Below the pieces are notes generated by a model. That model searched no databases. It worked only from the letters and a program-made list of their open reading frames with translations, and was not told where the DNA came from. The translations under genes and the position numbers were made by a program. Of a stretch of DNA of 47,317 nucleotides, positions 1-10,333 are shown in pieces. This DNA is from Dipetalonema caudispina (Eukaryota; Nematoda; Chromadorea; Rhabditida; Onchocercidae): the NCBI GenBank assembly GCA_013365325.1, contig JABVXV010000417.1:1-47317 (forward strand), read 5' to 3'. The stretch's first letter is position 1; the number at the start of each line of letters is the position of its first letter.

Positions 1-119
<119 letters not shown>

Positions 120-190
120 GCTTCAAATTAACATAAAATGACTCGAGTTTAGAAAACAATTTGAAATCACAGCTGTAATAAGAAATTTAC

Positions 191-631
191 CGAGAAATAA
201 GGGCAGAGACAAGTAAGTGTCATGCAATCATATGGATTGCTTGCAATTTGACCTCTTGAACCCGGCATTACTATACCAGGCCTCAAATGTTCTGGGATAC
301 CAGGAGGATGAATTATAACTTGGGCTTGATGCTCGAAATCTCGTCTCGAATTGTTCGCCATTCTTTGAAGCTGAAAAATGAGTGAAGAAACTTTTTTTAA
401 TCTTAAAGTTAGAAATTCAGCTATAAATTTTCTATTATTTTGTTAGTAATTGCTGCGAACTGCTTTGACGTTGCCAAAATATCTTACACTTAAACATGTC
501 GTGCGTATCGCTAATGTCGGTGCCTGGTCACAGTTTGCAATGAAGCGACTTGATTTTTGGCTAATTTGGGCTTGTCCAAAAACAGATTTTATAGCCAATA
601 TTAAAGAAATGAGCAATATTACAAACCACAT
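191..631 (-). CDS. Probable nematode tyrosinase-like secreted protein, 5' part only
   Basis: Two exons are visible, 488-631 and 191-370, joined in phase 0 (donor AGT|GTAAGA, acceptor TTTTTCAG). The model begins MWFVILLISLILAIKSVFGQ, a clear signal peptide. The mature part has CDQAP...RTTC and ends exon 2 with YDCMTLTCLCPYF before a GTAAAT donor. A cysteine-rich lead of this kind, C..AP...R..C followed by a CMTLxCLCPYF motif, is what I recall before the copper-binding domain of nematode tyrosinases. That domain would lie to the left, beyond the edge, so no copper-binding histidines can be seen. Tyrosinases of worms are secreted phenol oxidases linked to cuticle or eggshell hardening. It could instead be another nematode-specific cysteine-rich secreted protein. 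The exon pair is solid; the family name is a moderate guess. Confidence 0.5.
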
Positions 632-659
632 TGTAATCTAAAATTTGGAATTTGTGAAT

Positions 660-2049
660 TTAGTGTTTTTTGCATTTGTATAACATTTATCAAAAGGACA
701 ATTTTGCTTTAGTTACGAAAAACCTAACAATGGTGTAGTGCAGAAATTATCAATTGATTTCCGGTTGACAGATTTCGGAATCAGGATTTTTACGACAAAA
801 TATTAAGTTTCAGAGGTTTCTCTCTTTTCATATTTCATACCAACGCAAACTTAATACTACAACATTATTTCAGTCATCAATTTTTCTATAATTTGTCGGT
901 GCTTTTTTTAGAAAATTGACAAAATAAAAAGTAATCATAAATATTTTATCAGAAAAATTGAATTATCAAGACGGAACAGCTTCCAGTGTAGTTTATGCAA
1001 ATAATTTTAGTTTAAATATTTGACTAAAAACGTTGGAAGTGCTAAAAGTTTCTGATAATTACTGTTGATAAATTCAGTTATAATGGATTTGACAAAAATT
1101 TGCAAATTGTTAGATAATCATCTGTTGAAAAAATTCAAACAATTTCAAAAAATTTCAAAAATTAGATATTCTGAAAGATTAGAATTGTGTGATAATGGAT
1201 AGCCTAAAAATGGCCATTGTTTGAAGAAAAGTTTCCAAATGACTCTCCAACAAACTTAAGCAAATAACGAAATAGTAAAGAAAACTTTTCGTCTTTCTGC
1301 TAATTTCAAAAATTGAAGAATTGATTGAAACTTTCGCGGATTGTAACAACTCTTTTTGTCTTTTCACCTATTAAGTTAAACGAATCAAAGTAAAGATTTT
1401 ACAATTTGATTTTATTTCATTTACATAAAAGATTTTGTTTCCTCTTGAAAAAAACTTTTTTTCGGAAATCAAAAAAAGTAAAAATAATTTTTTAGAAACA
1501 TCTTTTCCTGGCAAAATTGCAAGCCAAGCAGTTTATATGATATCACATTATTTACGAACAATTCTAATAATTCGTCGCAAATGTAATGAAATGTTTAAAA
1601 ATCTAGATTAGAACGATCGTAATTGGATGAAAATTTAAATGCTATAATGTTCCAAATCATTTTATCAAATATAAACTTCCAGTAATAATTCTATCAAATA
1701 TTTAGTATTACTTTCTTTTAACACTTAATATACATACAACAAAATATTTATTAAATTCTTAGGAAAATTTAAAACTTATGAAATCTCAATACGATCTTTT
1801 CAATAACTCCACTATTTCACATAATTTCATATTCGAAAAAATTTTTATTACAATAAGTTGGCATGAGGAAACTGTAATAGATATATCACATTAAATTATT
1901 AAAAAATTTTCCTCAAAAAATTATTAAAACTTAAAAATTATCAATAATCATACTATTAATGTGGTGAATTAGAATTTGTCGTTGTCGTTGCTAAAAGGTG
2001 TAGCAAAGAATTTTGGTAATACTTCGGATGATTCTCAAGTTTCCTTTTA
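660..2049. other. Non-coding, upstream of the tyrosinase-like gene
   Basis: AT-rich sequence with short A and T runs. No coding exon with convincing splice sites was seen on either strand. It should hold the promoter of the minus-strand gene that starts at 631. Confidence 0.6.
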
Positions 2050-2069
2050 TATACCTCCACTTGTTTTCA

Positions 2070-2153
2070 TGTATGTATGCTTGTGTATGTATGTATGTGT
2101 ATGTGTGTGTGTGTATGTGTGTGTGTGTGTGTGGATGTGTGTGTATGTGTGTT
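2070..2153. repeat. GT-rich microsatellite (TG/TATG)
   Basis: Imperfect run of GT and TATG units, for example alternating gtatgtgtgtgt blocks. It makes long artificial reading frames on both strands that are not genes. Confidence 0.95.
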
Positions 2154-2159
2154 GTTCAT

Positions 2160-3460
2160 ATTTGAAATTTATCATACTTTTCCGAGGTCGGGAAAAAATC
2201 CAGTTCTTTCCCGACCTTGTTGAATTGCAACGAATTTCATTGGAGTTTAATACATACATCAAAAAAATAAAATTTTGCTATCACAGAAAAAATGAAAAGG
2301 AAGTATTCAATATGGAGGCAATTATAATATATACAGGAAGAAGTTCAAAATTAGTTTCTTTAAAATTGAACACAAAAAGATTACAGAAGAAAAAGGAAAG
2401 AAAGAGTACCATAAAGGATAGACAAAGTAGGGAAGCAATTTCTACATTCCAATATCAATTTTTTGAAAAAAAGTTTTTGTATGTTTGAAGTTGTTGTGCT
2501 GGCTGTTGGGGCGCTTGAGCACACTGAATACTTCATCTTTGCAATAAATATTTTAACTTTAAATAACTTTGTTTGAAGTTTTGGTGACATTCGATTTGAA
2601 CAAACTAATTCATTTTACAGAGATTATTTTGCTATAAACAAACTCATTTATAATTTGCTGGTTTAGATTTAAATAAATTTCATATGAGATTTAAATGCTT
2701 CCCTGGATTATTACCATAATTGTTACATTAACGGTGTGATCTTCTACTTTTTTCTTTTTCCTTATCCATATCTGTCTAATTTTTTTCGCAGTAAATTATA
2801 GAATTCTGGATTTTTGACGTCGTGAACTATGAATTTTAATCGAATTGTTACCTCGATTACAAGTAAATTGATCAATGCTTAAGTTTGTTTAATTCTAGAG
2901 TAATAAAACTTAATTCTGAAACATTTGGGAATGAAAACATGATGCAGTGAATAATTTTTGTAAAATAATTTCTGTAATTTTTGTATTTTCAAATTCGAAC
3001 ATCGTAATTTTTCTGAATTAGGGATAAAGAGAAAATCATTCAGTGATATAGTGATAGAACGAAAAAATCCTTTTTAGTTTTCAATTTTTAGCTTTGAATT
3101 TCTAAATCTTTAATTTTTACTTGAACCATATCAACACTACATTCTTTTTGATTTACATAGAAAAATGTATTTCTTCAAAATCTTACTATCTTTTGTATAC
3201 AATTTTTAAACAAAAAAAAATTATTTATTTTGAATCCATGAAAATTTTTTAATGTGAAATAAAACTTTATTTTTCCACTTCAAATATCACTTTAATTTTA
3301 ACTATTATTATAAAAAAAGTATTAATGAGCTTTATTTTACAACTTTATGCTTAAATAATAATACTGCCTTATGAATGTGTCAAAACAATTGTATCATATG
3401 TTTTTTAGTTTTCTTAAATTATGAAAAGAATAAAACTAAGTCAAGTTTTTTTTTTTCTCA
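2160..3460. other. Intergenic, no gene recognised
   Basis: AT-rich, with many short homopolymer runs. Nothing supported as coding, RNA or repeat. Confidence 0.55.
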
Positions 3461-3463
3461 ACT

Positions 3464-3640
3464 AGTGCCGGATTACCCTTAAATCAAATATCTTTGTCAT
3501 TACGAGAAGAAGGAAGTCCGATTGATCCAAGATTGAATAAATCTTTTTTCGTGAATTCTTCAGATTATAACTGTCAGAAACTGATTCAGGATATAAGTTC
3601 TGAATATTATATTGCTAGCAATCTATATGCAACTCTTTAA
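3464..3640 (+). other. Orphan exon-like open frame
   Basis: A T-rich tract ending in CAACTAG looks like a splice acceptor. It is followed by an open frame with varied, non-repetitive composition: AGLPLNQISLSLREEG, then SPIDPRLNKSFF, then about 28 more residues to a TAA at 3638-3640. An internal GTGAAT (in TTTTTCGTGAATTC) could be a donor after SFF. No start codon and no partner exon could be tied to it with confidence. It may be the last exon of an unrecognised gene, or a relic. It matches no family I know. Confidence 0.25.
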
Positions 3641-6050
3641 ACTAATCTACTCTATCAAGAAAAAAGAAGAATCATCGAAGTAAAACTTTGGAACTTAGTA
3701 ATTTCCAGTAATTATTGCTAAATAATCCTATCCATCGACAAAATTGATAATACTGTATAATATGACAGTTAATAGAACGAATGATATAATGCATCATCGA
3801 TAAATTAAATCTTTCATTTCGCTTCTTTTTATTTAAATTATTCCTTCTGACAAACTTGTTTGTTTTTTATTTACAATGATTCATTTAAAGATTTTATAAA
3901 AGAAAAAAAATCATTCGTCATTCTTTGCCACTTTCCCTTTCCTTCCTATTTCATTTTGACCATTAAATTTTTTAGCTACCCGAGGGCATATACGTACATA
4001 CTTTAACTTTAAAACAACTATTAAAATTTGGAAAAAAGTACTTTTTTTTTTTTAATTAAAGTGGAACGATCTCTTTTCATTGGAACCAATTACAACTACT
4101 TAGTATTTCAATTTTCAATTCTTTTTTATTGCTGTTTAAATGAAAAAATTTTGCAATAAGAAGGAAATTTAATGTAGAACTAATTTAAAAAGTATATTCT
4201 ACTTTTTATATATAGCAAATAATTATAGGTAAATATAAAATGCAACAGTAATAGATTAAAAATAAAGTGTTTAATTAATCATTTTTTTCTGTCAGATATT
4301 TTTTTTAGCAATCCTTCCCCATTTTCTTTTTCCTTTATTCATAATAAGCTGATTTTCATTCTCACTGATTTTCATTCTTGTCTTTCTTTTATCTCTCTTT
4401 CTCTTATTTTCCATTAGACATTAATTAAAAACAGAAATTTAATAGCTTCAAATACGATTATTTCATCTTAGATAAAAATTCAAAAATTTCACCAAAATCT
4501 TTAATGTCACATTTGGCTATTCATTATAGAAATAGCTTTTCTAAAAACCGGGCTTACATATGAGCTGCTAAATTATTTTCAGTCTTTCATCTTCGATGAC
4601 TACGACGGTACAAACGAAGGATTTCGTAAGAAATTATTAGAAAGGAAAATTATGAAATTTAAAATTAGCATACTTATAATTACATATAAAGTTAAACTTC
4701 TAGTTAGCCAGTTTCTCCCATTATGATATACATTTCACTTTCTATATACATTATATTTTATCTTACTAATTCAATTTTCTAACTGTTCCTACATTTTATT
4801 AAAATTTGTTTCACTACGAATACTGCCAAGTTTGTTCCAAATATCATTCTATGATCCATTTGTAATTTCTCTGTGATAAATTCGTAATTTAAATTGATCT
4901 CATTTAATCATCGAATCGTTTAATCGTCGAGTTTATAGCAATTTCTTCTTTATAGAAATTTATGAATAATTTCAGTCATTAAAATGTTCATTATGTATCC
5001 GTATTTTTCTATTAATTTCACACGAAAATCGCACTACAACTTATCACATAGCAGAGCTTTCCTTCTACTCGGTAATTAAATAATTATCACTTCCAATGGT
5101 CATTGACATTTTTGCTATCTTATTTGGAACATCAATACTTGCTATTTTTTTGATTATGTGAAATTCCGAACAAAATAAAATTGCAAGGCGAACAATATTT
5201 GAAAACTGGTATTATGTATATACGAATTGTTCCACCACTAAAGATAAGCCTTTCCAGTTTTTTGCTTGTTGCATAATGAAAGTGAGATCTATGCATGGAA
5301 AAAGTATAGACAATTTTTCATTAATAACTAATCGGAAAAGATACAATGATCGATTTCAAACCCTTCCAAAATTAAAGAGTTTCTTCTTTGTAAACATTTG
5401 TAATAAACCTATTAACTTTTTTTTCTGATATAAAATTGCGAAATGTTCTAAAACACAACCTGTTTTCATATCAAACTTTTTTCTTCTTTTTTCTTCCTTA
5501 ATTACTATTAATGTTTCAGTATTGCTACATAATAAAAGAAAGACGGATGAAGATGGAAAATATCCGTAATAGTTTCCTAAACTACTTTTTTCGGTAAAAA
5601 GAAGAAGTAATATTAGAGCTCGGATTTCCTTATTTCTACTTCACATTTCACGTTTTCAGGAAAATAATTCACGGAAGTAACAAAATTTCGAACAAACCTT
5701 TCGAGGAAGCTACTGAGGAATTAACTAGGAAGTCAATTTGTTAGCATGAGTATTTCGAAGTCTTATCGAGTACTAGAATTTAGAATTCTTGATATTGATA
5801 AACTGATAAAACAATAAAAGGACAACAGAAGACATTTTAGTAATTCGCTTTAATTACTCAATTAGGTATAAAATGATGAACATCAATTACTTTATGATGT
5901 ATTTTTAGAAGTTGATGCATGGTCATTGCAAATTAAAATTTTACTTCTCAAAACTATTTGGAAATACCAAAATTCTACAACTTGATATCTCTAGTCTTGA
6001 TCTCGAAGATTCCTAAATTTCAAATCTTTTTCCTAAAATTTGAAGCCCAC
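3641..6050. other. Intergenic, no confident gene
   Basis: AT-rich. One weak exon-like segment at about 4581-4625 has a TTATTTTCAG acceptor and a TTTC|GTAAGA donor and is open in two frames, but it cannot be linked to other exons. Nothing else was found. Confidence 0.5.
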
Positions 6051-6054
6051 CTAT

Positions 6055-6180
6055 TTAGTTATACCGTCCACGCTTTTTTCCTTTCCTTGAAGGCTCAGAA
6101 TCTGCATTAAATTGCATTTTGAAAAATCACTGCCATTACTTGGAAAGATATTTACCAATGTGTCGAAATTCGCGCGGCAT
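6055..6180 (-). CDS. Candidate micro-gene: two exons, 23 residues, basic tail
   Basis: Exon 6156-6180 begins with ATG and reads MPREFRHI. It ends at a TTG|GTAAAT donor in phase 1. After a 54-bp intron with a TTTAATGCAG acceptor, exon 6055-6101 continues in phase as DSEPSRKGKKRGRYN and stops. The tail is strongly basic, and the splice sites and phase agree, but the peptide is so short that chance is a real alternative. The opposite strand is also open here. No family recognised. It could be the end of a longer gene whose upstream exons I did not find. Confidence 0.2.
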
Positions 6181-6713
6181 TTATGATCGATGATGAATTC
6201 CAAGCTATTTCATTCCCTACGGTCTCAACTTATTGAAAGCTTTAAACTTAGTTAAGACTTTCATTACAATGTAAAACATCGTCGTAATAGACTTAAGTTG
6301 CAGACTTATCAGGACTGCAAAATCCAGATTTCAAGTCGATATAAGTGAGTCCCGCTTATTTCCAGTATGATTATCTGATTAATAAAATGCAAGATTATAA
6401 CGCTTCATCAAAAAATGTTTACAGCAGGAAGTTCTGTAACCGTCAATAAATTTAATAAATTAAATGAGTTCACTTGATCTTTTTTTGTGAACAGATGAAC
6501 AGAAAATTCTCTTTATTTCTGCTTTGAGATTTTGTACACACATAATGCCGCAGGGCAGAAATATGAGAGACAAGCAAGAGTAAACAAAATTACTCAATGA
6601 TGTCGAGAATAGTTATTCCCACTGTATGGCTATAAAATAAAGTGTTGATTACGAACGGGACAAAAGCCGCTAAACTGACTCAAATCTAGTTTCATAGTTC
6701 TACCACTAACTTC

Positions 6714-7338
6714 ATGGCATCAAAAGCAGTAGGGAAATGGCATGAAAATGACTTTGTCGGTGCACGATATAAAGCGTAAGCTTGGTTAAATCTAAAAAGT
6801 GCATGAAATTATTTATATTTAAAAGACCAAAATAATCTTTATATAACTGCAGTCTTCGAAAAACACTTATATAATACACATGCTCTGAGTGACAAAATTC
6901 ACGTAGTTATAACCAACTATAAATGATAATACAAAGTTAGGAATTACAGCGAGCATAAATATAAACAATGCATCAGCAGATTTTTTACCAAATAAACAGT
7001 AATTAACGCTGACAATGCTAAGACAAAATTTGGCAAATGAGTGACATCCAGAAATTTCAATTACTACGAAGGTTTAGTAGGATCCTAGCAGTGCTTGATG
7101 AAGTACTAACGACCAACCAAGTCAGATTCAAGGTTAAAATACTTGAAAATGATTGATGGAAAAAAAATGGAAGTTGATGTATGCAAATTTTATAACATTG
7201 CCAATTATCCATCACTAAGTATGTATAGGAATTCAACATGTAAGAGTAAAAATTTATTTTGTGATAAATAGTACGACAAATTCTTTGTCTAGGCCGGATG
7301 ATGAAAAAGCAAGTAAGTTGCTAATCAAGTCTGCATAG
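6714..7338 (+). CDS. Candidate small two-exon gene starting MASKAVGKW
   Basis: A TCAAATCTAG acceptor at about 6690 is followed 23 bases later by ATG (6714). Exon 1 (6714-6775) reads MASKAVGKWHENDFVGARYK and ends at a GC|GTAAGC donor in phase 2. After a 517-bp intron, the TTTGTCTAG acceptor opens exon 2 at 7293, in phase, reading APDDEKA. Exon 2 can read on to a TAG at 7336-7338, giving about 34 residues. It can also splice again at A|GTAAGT (7313), so more exons may exist. The composition is protein-like and hydrophilic, with no signal peptide or membrane segment. The gene runs tail-to-tail into the minus-strand FAM162-like gene. I do not recognise the family. Confidence 0.35.
7253..7258 (-). 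terminator. Likely polyadenylation signal of the FAM162-like gene
   Basis: AATAAA on the minus strand, about 170 bases past the stop at 7426. If used, the transcript would overlap the end of the candidate plus-strand gene at 6714-7338. Confidence 0.4.
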
Positions 7339-7425
7339 CTGCATGAAAAAATATCACGTAAGGCAAGAAATTTTACAGCAGCACTACAAGTTTCAGCAAC
7401 TCATTGACATAATTTTGAAAATATC

Positions 7426-8777
7426 TTAAGAATCGCCCACTGCTATAGTCATTGTGCGATACATTGTCTTTATCGTTGTCAAAAATGCTATGAACAGTGT
7501 TACGACATAGAAAATTGATACCATAAAATTCAGACGTTCTTTCATCATTGCGATACGCACTTCACTGAAACATGCAAAAAAAAAATTCGAACAAATTATA
7601 GATTCTGAAGTTCAAATATCTGCAGAAGAGAAATTGAAAATGAGACAGATTATTGGACGTAATAAAATTTCAGAAATGTCTCCATCCTTTCAAAAGGACT
7701 TAGGGAATCCCTCCCATGGAAAATAATTGTTACCGTTAGTTCTGGAAACTTCTACCCCCCCCTCGCCAATCTTCTTAAGTCATTTCTTCCCTTCCTCAAA
7801 AATATTAATGCGAGTATAAACTAAAATTTGTTATTACTTGATATGTTCTGGGATATCCGACTCACGTTTGTACATCCCGGTTAGAATGAGAAGTCTTTTC
7901 TCTTGTGGAGAAGGGGTGATGGTTCGACCTGTAAATCATATAAATATGTTAGCTCTCAAACGAAACAAGTTAAATTGATAGTGAGCAGAAATAAGGCGAA
8001 GAGAAAATAAGAAACGTAAAAAATATTCTTGTAGATGAAAATTGTTTGTCCGGACCAAATGATCTCATCATCACTAACAAAATAGCTATTTGGATTATTA
8101 AGATGCTGATATATCCCGGTAAAGTTATTCAACCGTTACTTGACTCACAAAAAAATACTATCTTCCTTTTTTGATACATAATCTATCCAAGATGATTAAA
8201 AAAATACCTGTAGGTGCACTTGGTTTGTAGTCTTTTGGACGATCAGCCCGGTGTGCCAAGAAATCCGATGCTAACGCATATTTTTCAGGATTGTTTGCCT
8301 TACACAATAATAGTTATTATCGACTGATAAATCGAATTCACTTTTATAAATACTTCAATTTCGAAACCCCAAAAAGCACGATCGCAATACTTTTTCAGTT
8401 ACAATAGCGAAATGACAAAAAAGAGAAAAGCAGTGTTTTACTACTCACATGGCCAGCCTACATATAATTTAAGCGCTATGACTTCGAATACTGAAAAACC
8501 CTAACTGCTACAGCAGGTAAGCCTTCACGAATTACACATTACCCGTCATCGCGAAAATAGATTATCTGGCTTGGGACCTAAGTAAAGTATTTGGAAATTG
8601 CTGTTATAAATAAATAAGTGAACAATGAAATACCTTCATTTGGGCTTTCTTCACTTCAAATAATTGTCTCTGTGAGTAAATACGGCCCGGTGCAGGTGTG
8701 GCCGATGATCCATGACGTATACCAAAGTAACATGGCCACGGCACAAGACGTTTTGGAAAGTAAATGTAAGGCGACAT
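7426..8777 (-). CDS. FAM162/UPF0389-family mitochondrial membrane protein
   Basis: Four exons (8634-8777, 8208-8298, 7838-7928, 7426-7564) give 154 residues, with every junction in phase. The start ATG lies 3 bases after a CCTTTCAG acceptor, which fits spliced-leader addition. The core RLLILTGMYKRESDIPEHIN matches the FAM162/UPF0389 pattern, (K/R)LL.W(S/T)GR(F/Y)K.E.(D/E)IPE, and is followed by a basic helix (EVRIAMMKERLNF). One membrane segment covers about residues 122-139 (FMVSIFYVVTLFIAFLTT). Human FAM162A is a mitochondrial protein tied to hypoxia and cell death; the worm role is unknown. The N-terminus (SPYIYFPKRLVPWPCYFGIR) is basic and aromatic, as a mitochondrial lead could be. The C-terminus is shorter than in vertebrate members, which carry a charged tail after the membrane segment. 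Confidence 0.8.
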
Positions 8778-8789
8778 AATCTGAAAGGT

Positions 8790-10200
8790 AATAAATACTT
8801 AATGGCAGTAGTATCATAAGAAGTATACCATCATTCAGAATTACACCAAATTCTAAACCAGAAGTGACTTATTTATCCAGTAAAGTATCCATTTAAATAT
8901 GTTTTTTTGACCAATTAAAGTCAATTTTAAAATATAGAAAAAAATAATAAGGTTGCATAGGCGGTAGAAACACTAAGTATATTTGGATCGAGATTGATCT
9001 CATCTTTTATCCTAACAACTGTAAAGACATCCCGCTACCATAACACTATGTTTAATAACAATTTAAATTTACTGACTTTCCTAACGTAAAAATACAGTTC
9101 AATTTTCTATGACATACAAAAGAAATTACCCAATACAATTTAAACTATCTCGCAACTACACATAGGATATTTCAGAAAATATATGTGAAATTTCCGATGA
9201 AATACAAGCAAGGCATCCTAAAACCTGAAATATTGAGGTCCTGCAGTTTACAAATCCTCAGGAATTCTCTTTGGTTAAATCAAACATTTTTCTTTCTTTC
9301 TCTTTATTATCCGTTAACTTCTACACAAACTTACAAATATCACTATTAAATCTCTATGCATTCTTATAATTGGGTAATTCTCTTCTTTTTTTTTTCTCAC
9401 TTAACAAATCATAAAAGTAAACAATAAGAAATCAATCACACAACACCCTCTTCTCACCAACGTGAAGTAGATGAGATACTGATATAATGCATCTTTATGG
9501 CCTGATTACAGTGTATCATGATGAAAACAATCGTCTCATGATAGTTTTATATCGGAGGAGAAAGGCATAGTTATAATTGGGTAGTGCATTTGTTCATTTG
9601 GTGGTGATTTTTTTCTCTTCTTCATTCCTCGATTTGTATAGTTAATATTCAAAACTTGATTTTTAAGTTTTTTTTTTTCTTTTTTTTTTAGAGAGAACAA
9701 AATTACACATTGTACTATTTTCAGAATTTTAAAAATTTCTGAAATTCAAAAAAATTTTAGATAAGGTTTTCATTTCAAATCGATGAGTTAGACAGAAAAT
9801 TCATTGCAAAAAAAATTATATTTTATTACTAGAAATTAACAAGGTAAAAGAATTCATTCGATAGTTGTAAAAGTTAAATATAAAAATAAGATAATTAAAA
9901 GATTCGGAAAGGGTTCTGTTAAGTACATACTTGCTGGAAAAAATTTTCCGAAAGAAATGTCAAATTTTACATTTTCGACAAAATTTAAATAGAAACAGTA
10001 ATAATAACAGCAACAACAGCAATAAGTTACATTCAAATATACTAAAATAAACATTCTTTAACGAAGCAACCTTATAAAAAAAAAAAAAAATTCACAAAAA
10101 ATAAGCATTCAAAAATTCATTTTTAAACTATAGAATATTATGGAGTGTTAATTCATTGATTTCTTCCTTTAATGAAACAAAGAAAAGAAAGTGAATAATA
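8790..10200. other. Intergenic, no gene seen
   Basis: Spacer between two minus-strand genes. Contains T-rich tracts (about 9660-9700) and GTT/AAC-rich low complexity around 10000-10020. No exon with credible splice sites was found. Confidence 0.6.
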
Positions 10201-10214
10201 TATGTTAAATAGTA

Positions 10215-10220
10215 TTTATT
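10215..10220 (-). terminator. Likely polyadenylation signal of the TIL-domain gene
   Basis: AATAAA on the minus strand, about 115 bases past the stop codon at 10334-10336, a normal distance for a nematode 3' UTR. Confidence 0.5.
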
Positions 10221-10333
10221 TGCATTGAATATCTTTGATGTAAATACAATTATATCATTTTTTTGATGTAATTGTTGACATTGTTGTCAAAATGACAATT
10301 AACAAAAAATAAACAAAAGATAGGTATTATTAA

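Noticed and set aside
1976..2488. 170-codon plus-strand frame
   Set aside because: Its middle is the GT microsatellite read as V, C and Y; no splice sites or family match.
9854..10054. Minus-strand frame with CCCCC and YYY runs
   Set aside because: Comes from low-complexity GTT/AAC sequence.
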